Source of the DNA: Streptomyces sp. SCSIO 75703
GTDB lineage: Bacteria > Actinomycetota > Actinomycetes > Streptomycetales > Streptomycetaceae
Assembly (NCBI RefSeq): GCF_036607905.1
Contig: NZ_CP144555.1
Coordinates: 1,116,001 to 1,180,000 of the forward strand
Length of the DNA stretch: 64,000 nucleotides
Direction of reading: 5' to 3'
Shown here: positions 36,316-45,405 of the stretch, piece after piece
Layout: the number at the start of each line of letters is the position of its first letter
Position numbering within the stretch: the first letter of the stretch is position 1
Position numbers and translations under genes: made by a program
The notes under the pieces: generated by a model
Seen by the model: only the letters and a program-made list of their open reading frames with translations
What the model was told of the DNA's origin: nothing
The model's database searches: none

Positions 36316-38700
36316 TCACGCCGTTCCGGTCAGGTGCTCCGGGCGGACCGGCGTGCGGTCGAGGACCAGTCCGGTGGCGTCGCGGATGGCCGCGAGGACC
36401 GCCGGTGTCGAGGACAGCGTGGGGGCCTCGCCGATGCCGCGCAGCCCGTACGGGGCGTGCTCGTCGGCGAGTTCGAGCACGTCGACCGGGATGGTCGGGG
36501 TGTCGAGGATGGTCGGGATCAGGTAGTCGGTGAAGGAGGGGTTGCGGACCTTGGCGGTCGCCGGGTCGACGACGATCTCCTCCATGACGGCGATGCCGAG
36601 GCCCTGGGTGGTGCCGCCCTGGATCTGGCCGACGACGGAGAGCGGGTTGAGGGCCTTGCCGACGTCCTGGGCGCAGGCCAGTTCGATGACCTTGACCAGG
36701 CCGAGTTCGGTGTCGACCTCGACGACGGCGCGGTGGGCGGCGAAGGAGTACTGGACGTGGCCGTTGCCCTGGCCGGTGCGCAGGTCGAAGGGTTCGGTGG
36801 GGCGGTGCCGCCACTCCTCCTCGACCTCGACGGCCTCGTCGCCGAGCACGTCCGTGAGGGCGGCGAGGACTTCGCCGCCCTCGGTGGCGACCTTGCCGTC
36901 CTCCAGGACGAGTTCGGCGGTGGCCCAGGCCGGGTGCCCCGCGCCGAATTTACGGCGTCCCCGCTCCAGCACCCTCTCCCGGACGAGGGCGCAGGCGTGG
37001 CGGACGGCGCCGCCGGTGACGTACGTCTGCCGGGAGGCCGAGGTGGAGCCGGCGCTGCCGACGCGGGTGTCGGCGGGGTGCAGGGTGACCTGGGCGACGC
37101 CGAGTTCGGTGCGGGCGATCTGGGCGTGGACGGTGACGCCGCCCTGGCCGACCTCCGCCATGGCGGTGTGGACGGTGGCGACGGCCTCGCCGCCGACGCT
37201 CTCCAGGCGGACCCGGGCGGTCGAGTAGTCGTCGAAGCCCTCGGAGAAGCCGACGTTCTTGATGCCGACCGCGTAGCCGACCCCGCGCACCACGCCCTCG
37301 CCGTGGCTGGTGTTGGACAGGCCGCCGGGCAACTGCCGTACGTCGGCGCCCTCGCTGGACTCCCACTGGCGCTCGGGGGGCATCGGCCTCGCCTTGACCC
37401 GGCGCAGCAGTTCGGCGACGGGTGCCGGGGAGTCGACGCGCTGCCCGGTCGGCAGGAGGGTGCCCTCCTCCATGGCGTTGAGCCGGCGGAACTCGACCGG
37501 GTCCATGCCGAGCCGGTCGGCGAGCTTGTCCATCTGGGCCTCGTAGGCGAAGCACGCCTGGACGGCACCGAAGCCGCGCATGGCGCCGCAGGGCGGGTTG
37601 TTGGTGTAGAGGGCGAGGGCCTCGATGTCGACGTCGTCGATGACGTAGGGGCCGGCGGAGAGGGAGGCGGCGTTGCCGACGACGGCCGGGGAGGCGGAGG
37701 CGTAGGCGCCGCCGTCCAGGACGATGCGGCACCGCATGTGGGTGAGTCTGCCGTCCTTGGTGGCGCCGTGCTCGTAGGTGAGGCGGGCGGGGTGGCGGTG
37801 GACGTGGCCGAAGAAGGACTCGAACCGGTTGTAGACGATCTTGACGGGTTTTCCGGTGCGCAGGGCGAGGAGGCAGGCGTGGATCTGCATCGACAGGTCC
37901 TCGCGTCCGCCGAAGGCGCCGCCGACCCCGGAGAGGGTCATGCGGACCTTGTCCTCGGGCAGGCCGAGGACGGGCGCGATCTGGCGCAGGTCGGAGTGGA
38001 GCCACTGGGTGGCGACGTACAGGTCGACGCCGCCGTCGTCGGCGGGGACGGCGAGGCCGGACTCGGGGCCGAGGAAGGCCTGGTCCTGCATGCCGAAGTG
38101 GTACTCGCCGCGCACGATCACGTCGGCCCGGCGGGCGGCGGCGTCGGCGTCGCCGCGCACGATGGGCTGGCGGTGGACGATGTTGGGGTGCGGGACGTGG
38201 CCGGCGTGGTGGTCGTCGCGGTTCTCGTGGACGAGGACGGCGCCGGGTGCGGTGGCGGAGGACTCGTCGGTGACGAGGGGCAGTTCGGCGTACTCGACGG
38301 CGATGAGGGCGGCGGCGCGGCGGGCGGTCTCGGGGTGGTCGGCGGCGACGACGGCGACGGGTTCGCCGTGGTGGCGGACCTTGCCGTGGGCGAGGACCGG
38401 GGTGTCGCGGATCTCCAGTCCGTAGGAGCGCACGTCGGTCGGCAGGTCGTCGTGGGTGAGGACGGCGTGGACGCCGGGCAGGGCGAGCGCGGCGGAGGTG
38501 TCGATGGAGACGATCTCGGCGTGGGCGACGGTGGAGCGCAGGATCTGGCCCCACAGCATGTCCTCGTGCCACATGTCGGAGGAGTAGGCGAACTCCCCGG
38601 TGACCTTGAGGATGCCGTCCGGGCGGAGCGTGGACTCGCCGATGCCGCCCTTGGTGCGCGTGCCCTGGGTGAGGGTGGTGGGTACCCCGTCGGCGGTCAT
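36316..38700 (-). CDS. xanthine dehydrogenase molybdopterin-binding subunit
   Basis: 794-residue large subunit of a xanthine oxidase-family hydroxylase. Motifs in order: KVTGEFAYSSDM, GGAFGGRED (molybdopterin contact), AMRGFGAVQACFA, GQGGVTVHAQIA, and the active-site glutamate in LRGIGEAPTLSSTP near residue 750. It should hydroxylate hypoxanthine and xanthine to urate with the two smaller subunits encoded just upstream. Only one base separates its ATG from the FeS-subunit stop. Substrate is inferred from neighbours (AzgA permease, XdhC, PucR); a CO or aldehyde dehydrogenase is less likely because the CO-specific active-site loop is absent. Confidence 0.92.
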   Translation of the reverse strand: MTADGVPTTLTQGTRTKGGIGESTLRPDGILKVTGEFAYSSDMWHEDMLWGQILRSTVAHAEIVSIDTSAALALPGVHAVLTHDDLPTDVRSYGLEIRDTPVLAHGKVRHHGEPVAVVAADHPETARRAAALIAVEYAELPLVTDESSATAPGAVLVHENRDDHHAGHVPHPNIVHRQPIVRGDADAAARRADVIVRGEYHFGMQDQAFLGPESGLAVPADDGGVDLYVATQWLHSDLRQIAPVLGLPEDKVRMTLSGVGGAFGGREDLSMQIHACLLALRTGKPVKIVYNRFESFFGHVHRHPARLTYEHGATKDGRLTHMRCRIVLDGGAYASASPAVVGNAASLSAGPYVIDDVDIEALALYTNNPPCGAMRGFGAVQACFAYEAQMDKLADRLGMDPVEFRRLNAMEEGTLLPTGQRVDSPAPVAELLRRVKARPMPPERQWESSEGADVRQLPGGLSNTSHGEGVVRGVGYAVGIKNVGFSEGFDDYSTARVRLESVGGEAVATVHTAMAEVGQGGVTVHAQIARTELGVAQVTLHPADTRVGSAGSTSASRQTYVTGGAVRHACALVRERVLERGRRKFGAGHPAWATAELVLEDGKVATEGGEVLAALTDVLGDEAVEVEEEWRHRPTEPFDLRTGQGNGHVQYSFAAHRAVVEVDTELGLVKVIELACAQDVGKALNPLSVVGQIQGGTTQGLGIAVMEEIVVDPATAKVRNPSFTDYLIPTILDTPTIPVDVLELADEHAPYGLRGIGEAPTLSSTPAVLAAIRDATGLVLDRTPVRPEHLTGTA

Positions 38701-38701
38701 G

Positions 38702-39289
38702 TCAGGCCCCCTCGGACTGCCGGGCGGCCGCGAGGCGGACCGCGTCCATGATCTTCTCGTAGCCGGTGCAGCGGCAGAGGTTGCCGGAGAGCGCCTCGCG
38801 GATGTCGGCGTCGCCGGGGCTGGGGTTGCGTTCCAGCATCTCGTCGGCGGCGACCAGCAGTCCCGGGGTGCAGAAGCCGCACTGGACGGCGCCGGCGTCG
38901 ATGAACGCCTGCTGGATCGGGGCGAGTCCGGTGCCCTCGCCGGTACGGGAGTCGGGGCCGCCCGGCTGCCATCGCCGGGCCTCCTCGGGCGGGGTGCCCG
39001 GGGCGTTGCCGGGTCGGGCGCCCGGTCCGGCCGCGCGGCGGGCGGCGTGGTCGGCCAGGCCCTCGACGGTGACGACCTCGCGGCCCTCGGCCTGGCCGGC
39101 GGCGACCAGGCAGGAGCAGACCGGGACGCCGTCCAGGCGGACGGTGCAGGAGCCGCACTCGCCCTGTTCGCAGGCGTTCTTGGAGCCGGGCAGGCCGAGC
39201 CGTTCGCGCAGCACGTACAGGAGGGACTCGCCCTCCCACACGTCGTCGGCCTCGTACGGGCGCCCGTTGACGGTGAGGTGGACGCGCAT
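38702..39289 (-). CDS. xanthine dehydrogenase 2Fe-2S subunit
   Basis: 195 residues with two iron-sulfur domains. The plant-ferredoxin-like first domain has GSKNACEQGECGSCTV and CSCLVAAGQ; the helical second domain has AVQCGFCTPGLLVAADE and LSGNLCRCTGYEKIMDAV. Between them, residues about 85-117 form a Gly/Pro-rich insertion (GARPGNAPGTPPEEARRWQPGG onwards) not found in typical members of about 160 residues. Electrons pass from the Mo centre through these clusters to FAD. The ATG shares one base with the upstream stop (TGATG). Confidence 0.92.
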   Translation of the reverse strand: MRVHLTVNGRPYEADDVWEGESLLYVLRERLGLPGSKNACEQGECGSCTVRLDGVPVCSCLVAAGQAEGREVVTVEGLADHAARRAAGPGARPGNAPGTPPEEARRWQPGGPDSRTGEGTGLAPIQQAFIDAGAVQCGFCTPGLLVAADEMLERNPSPGDADIREALSGNLCRCTGYEKIMDAVRLAAARQSEGA

Positions 39290-40179
39290 CACGCCGCTCC
39301 CTTCGTGGTGCGGCACTCGCCGCGGTAGGAGTCCCAGACCCAGGTGAGCGTCCGGCGGGCCATGACGCCGACGGCGTGCCGGCGGTAGCGCGCGGTGCCC
39401 CGCACGTCGTCGATCGGGTGGCAGGCGCCGGCGCACAGCCGGGCGAACTCGGCGGCCAGGGACGGCGGGAGGTCCTGTCCGCCCTCCCAGAGGCGGCCCT
39501 CGTCGAGGGCCGCCCCGAGGAACTCCTCGGCGGTGTGGGCCCGGATCGGGGTGGGGGCCGCCGAGCCGATGCCGGTGCGGACGGTGCGGCTGTCGGGGTG
39601 CAGGGCCAGGCCGAAGGCGCAGACGGCGATGACCATGGCGTTGCGGGTGCCGACCTTGGAGAACTGCTGGGGTCCGGTGGCCTTCTTGACGTGGACGGCG
39701 CGGATCAGTTCGTCGGGGGCGAGCGCGTTGCGTTTCACCCCGGTGTAGAAGGCGTCGATGGGGATGCGGCGCACCCCGCGCACCGACTCGGCCTCAACCT
39801 CGCCGCCCGCGGCGAGGAGGGCGGGGTGGGCGTCGCCGGCCGGGGAGGCGGTGCCGAGGTTGCCGCCGACGCCGCCGCGGTTGCGGATCTGCGGGGAGGC
39901 GACGGTGTGGGCGGCGAGGGCGAGCCCGGGGAGTTCGGTGCGCAGGTTCTCCATGATGCGGGTGTAGGGCACGCCGGCGCCGAGGCGGACGGAGTCCGCG
40001 CCGGTCTCCCAGGCGGCGAGGTCGCCGATGCGGGTGAGGTCCATGAGGTACGCGGGACGGCGGTGGTCGAAGTTGATCTCGACCATCACGTCGGTGCCGC
40101 CCGCGAGGGGGACGGCGTCGGGGTGCTCCGCCTTGGCGGCGAGCGCCTCCTCCCAGGTAGCGGGGCGAAGGAAGTCCAT
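39289..40179 (-). CDS. xanthine dehydrogenase FAD-binding subunit
   Basis: 296-residue PCMH-type FAD subunit, first gene of the purine operon. MDFLRPATWEEALAAKAE starts the FAD-binding domain; AGGTDVMVEI and SPQIRNRGGVGGNLGTASPAGD are the two FAD-binding motifs. The C-terminal CO_deh_flav-like domain follows. It accepts electrons from the FeS subunit and passes them to NAD or another acceptor. The long upstream extension of the frame would run into the pucR side and lacks similarity. Promoter lies in the 358-base divergent region with pucR. Confidence 0.92.
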   Translation of the reverse strand: MDFLRPATWEEALAAKAEHPDAVPLAGGTDVMVEINFDHRRPAYLMDLTRIGDLAAWETGADSVRLGAGVPYTRIMENLRTELPGLALAAHTVASPQIRNRGGVGGNLGTASPAGDAHPALLAAGGEVEAESVRGVRRIPIDAFYTGVKRNALAPDELIRAVHVKKATGPQQFSKVGTRNAMVIAVCAFGLALHPDSRTVRTGIGSAAPTPIRAHTAEEFLGAALDEGRLWEGGQDLPPSLAAEFARLCAGACHPIDDVRGTARYRRHAVGVMARRTLTWVWDSYRGECRTTKGAA

Positions 40180-40537
40180 GACCGGCTCTCTTCTTCGTCT
40201 CGTGGGCGTACGGATCGAGCCAATCCGGGTGCGGCGGGCAGGGCTCGTTCCTGTGCTCTTCTCACGAAGTGGGCCAAGTACACCGCCCGGTGCACCAACC
40301 GGGTCAGTCGCGGAAACCATGAAGGAGTTGGCTGGCCAGGGCGCACATCTTGTAGATTCGTATGAAAGGAGGGCAGGGGTTCCCTCCGCGTCTTCCTCTG
40401 GAAACGGGCGTTCCGGCCGCGTGACCTGGAACGCGGCCCCTCCGCGGGCGCGTGCCGTCCGCCGGCCCCGGACGGGCTCCCGCACCGGACCTCCACGATC
40501 ACACGGTATTTCGAGACACAGAACGGCGGCGACGAGA
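40180..40537. promoter_or_regulatory. divergent promoter region between xdh operon and pucR-like gene
   Basis: 358 bases with no gene. It contains CCCGGT-GCACCA-ACCGGG (40286-40303, six-bp arms) as an operator candidate. On the plus strand TTGGCT near 40330 and TAGATT near 40355 could be promoter hexamers for the regulator, although the spacing is not ideal. PucR-type regulators usually bind this kind of intergenic segment. Confidence 0.45.
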
Positions 40538-42241
40538 ATGCGGCTGCGCGCACTGCTGGACACCGATGCGCTGGGCCTCAGGCTGCTCGGCGGCGAGGGC
40601 GAGCTGGAGCGTTCCGTACGGGGCGTGATGACCACCGACCTGCGGGACCCCAGCCGCTACCTGAACGGCGGGGAGCTGGTCCTCACCGGGCTGGCCTGGC
40701 GCAGCGGCCCCGCCGACTCCGAATCGTTCGTCCGCATCCTGGTGCGGTCGGGGGTGGCCGCGCTCGCCGCCGGCGAGGCCGAACTGGGCGAGGTGCCGGA
40801 GGACCTGGTGGTGGCCTGCGCACGGCACCGGCTGCCGCTGTTCGCGGTGAACGAGTCGGTGGCCTTCGCCACGGTGACCGAGCACGTGGTGCGCCAGGTC
40901 TCCGGGGAACGCGCCGGGGACCTGGCGGCCGTGGTCGACCGGCACCGCCGGATGATGACCTCGGGACCGGCGGGCGGCGGCCCCGACGTCGTCCTCGACC
41001 TGCTCGGCTCCGACCTGGACCTGCGGGCCTGGGTCCTCTCCCCCACCGGCCGCCTGGTGGCCGGGGCCAGGTCGGCGGGGCCCGCGCTGCCCGCCGAGGT
41101 CCGTACGCGGCTCGCCGCCGAACACCTCGCCGCCTCCCGCGCCGGACGTCCGGCGCCGCACCGGGTGACCGTGGGCACGACGGCGTACAGCCTCTTCCCG
41201 GTGCGCGGCGGCGGCCGGGCGCCGCGCACCGGGCGGGACGCGGGCGAGACCGCGCTCAGCGAGTGGCTGCTGGCCGTGGAGGCGGACGCCGGGGACTGGC
41301 CCGGGGAACGGCTCGACCTGCTGTACGGCGTCACGCAGCTCATCGCCGTCGACCGGGACCGGCGCGACGCCGCCCGCACCGTGCGGCGCCGGCTCGCCCA
41401 GGAGGTGCTGGAGCTGGTGCAGTCCGGCGCCCCGCCCGCCGAGATCGCCGCCCGGCTCCGGGTCGCGGCGCCGGTGCTGCTGCCCGGCCTGGGCGCGGCC
41501 CCGCACTGGCAGGTGGTGGTGGCCCGCGTCGAGTGGGCGGACGGCGGGCGGGACGAGCCGGGCCGGGCCGCGCAGCGGCTGCTGGAGGAGATCCTCGTCG
41601 ACCCGGCGCCGGCCGGGCGGCCCCGCGCCGGCGTCCCGGCGGGGCCCGGCCACGGGGACCGGATCGCGGTGGCCCACGCCGGCGAGGAGGCCGTCGCCCT
41701 CGTGCCGCTGCCCTCGGTCGGCTCCGGGCACGACGGCTCCGCGACCGGCGTCCAGGCCGACGCCCTGCTGGAGTCCGTCCGCGAACCGCTCACGGCCGGG
41801 CTCGGCGACGACGGGCGGGTCACCCTCGGCGTCAGCGCGGCGGTGCACTCGGCGGAGGGGCTGCGCGGCGCCCTGGAGGAGGCCCGGCACGCCCGCCGGG
41901 TCGCCGCGGCCCGGCCGGGCCGGGTCTGCGCGGCGGGCCACCAGGAGCTGGCTTCGCACGTACTGCTGCTCCCCTTCGTCCCCGACGACGTGCGGCGGGC
42001 CTTCACCGCGCGGCTGCTGGACCCGCTGCGCGACTACGACCGGCGCCACCGCGCGGAACTGATCCCGACCCTGGAGGCGTTCCTCGACTGCGACGGCTCC
42101 TGGACCCGGTGCGCCGCCCGGCTCCACCTGCACGTCAACACGTTGCGCTACCGCGTCGGGCGGATCGAGCAGTTGACGGGCCGTGACCTCGCGCGCCTGG
42201 AGGACAAACTGGACTTCTTCCTGGCGCTGCGGATGAGCTGA
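40538..42241 (+). CDS. PucR family transcriptional regulator
   Basis: 567 residues with the PucR plan. The N-terminal PucR domain is at residues 1-120 (LRALLDTDALGLRLLGGEGELERSVRGVMTTDL), followed by a GGDEF-like central region to about 480. The C-terminal helix-turn-helix (FLDCDGSWTRCAARLHLHVNTLRYRVGRIEQLTG) is near 515-550. In Bacillus PucR activates purine-degradation genes. Transcribed away from the xanthine dehydrogenase operon, it is the probable local regulator. The ATG at 40538 begins the conserved domain; longer in-frame starts lack similarity. Confidence 0.9.
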   Translation: MRLRALLDTDALGLRLLGGEGELERSVRGVMTTDLRDPSRYLNGGELVLTGLAWRSGPADSESFVRILVRSGVAALAAGEAELGEVPEDLVVACARHRLPLFAVNESVAFATVTEHVVRQVSGERAGDLAAVVDRHRRMMTSGPAGGGPDVVLDLLGSDLDLRAWVLSPTGRLVAGARSAGPALPAEVRTRLAAEHLAASRAGRPAPHRVTVGTTAYSLFPVRGGGRAPRTGRDAGETALSEWLLAVEADAGDWPGERLDLLYGVTQLIAVDRDRRDAARTVRRRLAQEVLELVQSGAPPAEIAARLRVAAPVLLPGLGAAPHWQVVVARVEWADGGRDEPGRAAQRLLEEILVDPAPAGRPRAGVPAGPGHGDRIAVAHAGEEAVALVPLPSVGSGHDGSATGVQADALLESVREPLTAGLGDDGRVTLGVSAAVHSAEGLRGALEEARHARRVAAARPGRVCAAGHQELASHVLLLPFVPDDVRRAFTARLLDPLRDYDRRHRAELIPTLEAFLDCDGSWTRCAARLHLHVNTLRYRVGRIEQLTGRDLARLEDKLDFFLALRMS

Positions 42242-42297
42242 GCCGCGCGGCGGCCCGTTTCGCCGTCGCCGGGGGTGGCCTGAAGTCCCACGACTTT

Positions 42298-42311
42298 GTG
42301 AAATTTTTCAC
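42298..42311. promoter_or_regulatory. palindrome GTGAAA-TT-TTTCAC
   Basis: Perfect six-bp inverted repeat with a TT centre, AT-rich against the local background. It lies 83-96 bases upstream of the TPR-like gene and 57 bases after the pucR-like stop. Probably an operator; the regulator is unknown. Confidence 0.6.
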
Positions 42312-42393
42312 CCATCCTCTTGGCCGGGCCCGGTGATCCATGCTGAGATGCCGCCACCACTCGACGGCTCGACGGCGTGCTTGGGAGGGCGAT

Positions 42394-43182
42394 GTGGCGC
42401 ATTCCGCCATGGCTGGTGCTGGTTCGGGAACGACCGGTGGGGACGATCCGCTCCAGACCGCGGTATGGCGGCTGCGCTCGCGCGCCTGCTGGGCCGACGC
42501 CGCCGAACTGCTGCGGCCCGCGACCGCCGCCGCCGCGCTGCAGCGGACCGCGCTCCTGGTGGAGCGGTGCCTCTACACCGAGCAGGGCTGGGCCGAGGCC
42601 GAGGAGGCGCTGCGCGCCGCCGAGGCGCTGGCCGACACCGACGACGAGCGCGGCGCCGCCGCCTGCGAACGCGGGCAACTTGCCTACGCCGCCACCGTGC
42701 ACGGCGTACGGGACCGGGCCGACGAGGCGCGGGCCGCGCTGGGCCGGGCGGCGGCGCTGATCGCGCCGGGCGCGCGGGAGCGGGCGGTGCTGGACTTCCG
42801 GCGGGGGCTGCTCGCCGAGAACGTCACGCGTTCCCCGCAGGCGGCGCGGGCCGCGTACCGGCGGGCGCACGCGGCGGCGCTCTCCCAGGGCGATCCGCTG
42901 CTGCAGTCCTTCACCTGGCGGCACCTGGCCGGGCTGGCGCTGCGGGAGGGCGAACTGGCCGAGGCCCGGCACGGCTTCGCCGAGTCGCTGCGGCTGCGCG
43001 AGGAACTGGGATACCTGGTCGGCACGGCGCCCGCGCTGGTGTCGCTCGCGGACGCGGAGACCGAGCCGGAGGCGTCACGGCTGCGGGAGGAGGCGCGCCG
43101 GCTGTTCCGGCTGCTCGGCGGGGTCCCGACGTGGCTGGCCCGCCACCTCGCCCCGCCGGCCGCGGGCGCGGCGACGGCGTGA
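42394..43182 (+). CDS. TPR-like helical repeat protein
   Basis: 262 residues, almost entirely alpha-helical and Ala/Arg/Glu-rich, with helix pairs such as EQGWAEAEEALRAAEALA and DPLLQSFTWRHLAGLALREGELAEARHGFAESLRL that fit degenerate tetratricopeptide repeats. The GTG at 42394 is chosen for the GGGAGGGCGAT site just upstream; an earlier in-frame ATG at 42340 lacks one. It follows pucR but the palindrome between them suggests an independent promoter. Likely a protein-interaction module; partner unknown. Confidence 0.75.
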   Translation: MAHSAMAGAGSGTTGGDDPLQTAVWRLRSRACWADAAELLRPATAAAALQRTALLVERCLYTEQGWAEAEEALRAAEALADTDDERGAAACERGQLAYAATVHGVRDRADEARAALGRAAALIAPGARERAVLDFRRGLLAENVTRSPQAARAAYRRAHAAALSQGDPLLQSFTWRHLAGLALREGELAEARHGFAESLRLREELGYLVGTAPALVSLADAETEPEASRLREEARRLFRLLGGVPTWLARHLAPPAAGAATA

Positions 43183-43229
43183 CCCACGCCGGGTGCCGCG
43201 GCCCGGCTCACGTCCCCGAAGCGATGCCC

Positions 43230-43297
43230 GGCACGCGGGCACGGCCCGGGTCGCCCCCGAGCGGGGGCACACGGCACGCGGGCACGGCCCGGGTCGC
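43230..43297. repeat. 25-bp direct repeat, 43-bp period
   Basis: Two identical 25-bp copies starting GGCACGCGGGCACGGCCCGG lie at 43230-43254 and 43273-43297, in the convergent gap between the TPR-like and Rv1733c-like genes. A third partial match follows. Non-coding. Confidence 0.85.
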
Positions 43298-43378
43298 GAC
43301 CCCGCGGAGGCCGCACCCGGCACGCGGCCGGCACACCCGGCACAGCCCGCGCTTGCCGCGGAGGGGCCGGGGTGCTCG

Positions 43379-44011
43379 TCAGGGGGAGCGGCTCCAGCGG
43401 GGTTCGGTGGAGGCCCAGTCGGTGTCCCAGCCGGTCAGGTTGCGCCGGTGCAGCGTCCGCCCGGTGATCCCGTACGCGGCGAGGCCGGTGAGCACGACGG
43501 CCAGGAGGGCCAGGATCCCCCAGCCCATGGCGCGGCTGCGGATCTGACCGGCGTCCAGCGGCGGTTCGGTGACGCCGCCGCTCCGGTCGGTCCAGACGTG
43601 GACGGTGTTCCCGGCGGTGAGCCCCGGCTCCACCTGGGCGGTGCCGGTGCGGGGCACGCCGTCGGGGCCGGTGAAGCGGACGGTCACCGGATAGCGGCTC
43701 TCGCGCGCCTCGGGCGAGCCGGGCTCGGGGTGGCTCGGCGCGTCGTGGACGAGGACCGCGGGCACGTGGGCGCGGGACCGCTCCTGCCGCTCGGCGGTGC
43801 CGCGGTAGTGCCGGTGGGCGGCGTCGCCGGCGGCGAGGCCGGCGTACGGCGCCACCACCAGCACGGCCAGCGCGAGACCGAGGGCGATCCACGCCTGGAG
43901 CCGGTCGCTGGGCCGGCGCAGGGGGTTGCGCCGCCAGCGCCACAGCAGGGGGTGCGGGCGGGCTCCCCGGCGGCCGGGGGGCGGCGGTGCGTGCGGGGTG
44001 TCGCCGGCCAC
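43379..44011 (-). CDS. Rv1733c-like membrane protein
   Basis: 210 residues. The start VAGDTPHAPPPPGRRG and the RNPLRRPSDRLQAWIALGLALAVLVVAPYAG first membrane segment match the Rv1733c family of actinobacterial membrane proteins. An extracytoplasmic loop of about 100 residues (PVTVRFTGPDGVPRTGTAQVEPGLTAGNTVHVWTD) follows, then a second membrane segment (GWGILALLAVVLTGLAAYGI) and a basic tail. In mycobacteria the namesake is dormancy-associated. Molecular function is unknown. GTG start (44009-44011) with GGAGG upstream. Confidence 0.82.
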   Translation of the reverse strand: MAGDTPHAPPPPGRRGARPHPLLWRWRRNPLRRPSDRLQAWIALGLALAVLVVAPYAGLAAGDAAHRHYRGTAERQERSRAHVPAVLVHDAPSHPEPGSPEARESRYPVTVRFTGPDGVPRTGTAQVEPGLTAGNTVHVWTDRSGGVTEPPLDAGQIRSRAMGWGILALLAVVLTGLAAYGITGRTLHRRNLTGWDTDWASTEPRWSRSP

Positions 44012-44166
44012 GTGCGCCTCCTTCTCGGTCGGGGCAGCCGGAGGGTCGGGGGCTGGTGCTCCGCCGCCGGTGACCAGGGGGGCGCCGGCGGCGGAGCGGG
44101 GGGACGGGGGCGGTAGGGGGCCGGTCCGGCGGGCCGGGCGGCCGGTGCCGTACCGGGCGGGCCGGG

Positions 44167-44991
44167 TCAGCGGCGGGCGGGGTCCGGCGGGTCCGGGTCC
44201 GCGGGGAGGGCGCGGGTGTGCACGGCCTCCAGGAGCTTGGCGGCCCCGCGCACCGCGGCGGTGTGCGGCGCGGGCACGGCGCGCAACGGGGCGTGCAGCC
44301 CGTCGGTGAGGTGGCAGGTGATCTCGGGCCGCAGCGCTCCCCCGCCGGCCAGCAGCGGACCGCGGCCGAGCGCGTCCAGGGTGAGCGAGGTGCCGTCCTG
44401 GCGCAGCATCGAGGTGACCATCTCGACGACGGCCTCGGCGATCCGCGCGGCCGTGGTCGCGTCGTCGAGGTCGCCGGTGCCGAGCGCGGTGCGGCGGGCG
44501 TCGAACACGGCGCCGTCCACCAGCAGCACCACCTCGCTCAGGTGGGCGCCGATGTCGACCACGAGCAGGGGCCGGGACAGGTCCGCGCCCGCCGCGAGGG
44601 CGACGGCGCGGGCGCTGGGCACGGTCAGCACGCTGCGCGGGCGCAGCACCTCCACCGCCGTACGGGCCTCGGTGCGGTAGGCGTACCCGTCCAGGACGGG
44701 CGCGGTCACCACGATCAGGGGCCGGCTGAAGCGGGGCAGGCGGTGGCCGAGGAGCCGGTCGAGCATGCGGGCGGTGCCCTGGGTGTCGACGATGGAGCCG
44801 CGCTGGATGGGGTAGACCGCCCCGGCGCCCGGGAAGGTCACCGTCGGCACGTCGAGGATCATGCCGCGGCCGGCCACCCAGGCGCGGGTGCGGGCGCTGC
44901 CCATGTCGAGGGCGACACCGGTGTACGCGCGGTGCAGGGGCCAGCGCCGGGGCCGGGCGCGGCCGGAGCGGGGCCCGCGGGTCACGGTCAT
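44167..44991 (-). CDS. short MreB-like actin-family protein
   Basis: 274 residues, against about 340 for MreB. Actin-fold nucleotide motifs are present: ALDMGSARTRAWV (phosphate 1), LLVVDIGAHLSEVVLL (phosphate 2) and PLLAGGGALRPEI (adenosine). The missing length corresponds to subdomain insertions, as reported for the S. coelicolor MreB-like SCO6166, which lacks subdomains 1B and 2B (from memory). Without these, canonical filament contacts should be altered. The ATG at 44991 overlaps the TraR-like gene stop (ATGA), linking an actin-like protein to a zinc-finger regulator in one transcript. Confidence 0.87.
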   Translation of the reverse strand: MTVTRGPRSGRARPRRWPLHRAYTGVALDMGSARTRAWVAGRGMILDVPTVTFPGAGAVYPIQRGSIVDTQGTARMLDRLLGHRLPRFSRPLIVVTAPVLDGYAYRTEARTAVEVLRPRSVLTVPSARAVALAAGADLSRPLLVVDIGAHLSEVVLLVDGAVFDARRTALGTGDLDDATTAARIAEAVVEMVTSMLRQDGTSLTLDALGRGPLLAGGGALRPEITCHLTDGLHAPLRAVPAPHTAAVRGAAKLLEAVHTRALPADPDPPDPARR

Positions 44992-45359
44992 CGGCCGGCC
45001 TCCCGCACCTGCTGGCAGCGGGCGCAGTAGCGGGCCTGCGGCACGATGGCCAGGCGGTCGCGGTCGATGGGGCGCCGGCACAGGTGGCAGGTGCCGTAGC
45101 GGCCCTCGGCCAGGCGGACGAGGGCCGCTTCCACGTCGGCGAGGACCATGCGCGCGGAGGCCGCGAGTGTGACCCGGACCTCGGTCTGCGCGGCGGAGCG
45201 CCGCTGGATCAGTTCGTCGGCCCGGGTCGGCAGGCTCGCGATCTGGCGCAGTTGCTCCTGGCGGAACAGCCGCTGTTCGTGCAGGTTCTCCTGGAGTGCG
45301 GCGAGGTCCTCGGGCGACAGGTGTGTGTCGCGGTCGCCGATGGTCTGGTTGTTCACCAC
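44988..45359 (-). CDS. TraR/DksA-type zinc-finger protein (1)
   Basis: 123 residues. An N-terminal coiled-coil helix pair (LSPEDLAALQENLHEQRLFRQEQLRQIASLP) is followed by the C4 zinc finger YGTCHLCRRPIDRDRLAIVPQARYCARCQQ near residues 88-117. DksA/TraR proteins insert the coiled coil into the RNA polymerase secondary channel. The acidic tip residues typical of DksA are not obvious, so function may differ. It lies 46 bases after a second such gene and overlaps the MreB-like gene; start is GTG-GTG at 45354-45359. Confidence 0.88.
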   Translation of the reverse strand: MVNNQTIGDRDTHLSPEDLAALQENLHEQRLFRQEQLRQIASLPTRADELIQRRSAAQTEVRVTLAASARMVLADVEAALVRLAEGRYGTCHLCRRPIDRDRLAIVPQARYCARCQQVREAGR

Positions 45360-45405
45360 GTCACCCCTTGGGCAGGGCGGGAGAGGAAGGCGGGACGGAG
45401 CGCGC

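Noticed and set aside
34786..38751. Antisense frame of more than 1,300 codons over the permease and xanthine dehydrogenase genes
   Set aside because: Repetitive Gly/Asp/Val composition is the mirror of GC-biased codons; no start signal or domain.
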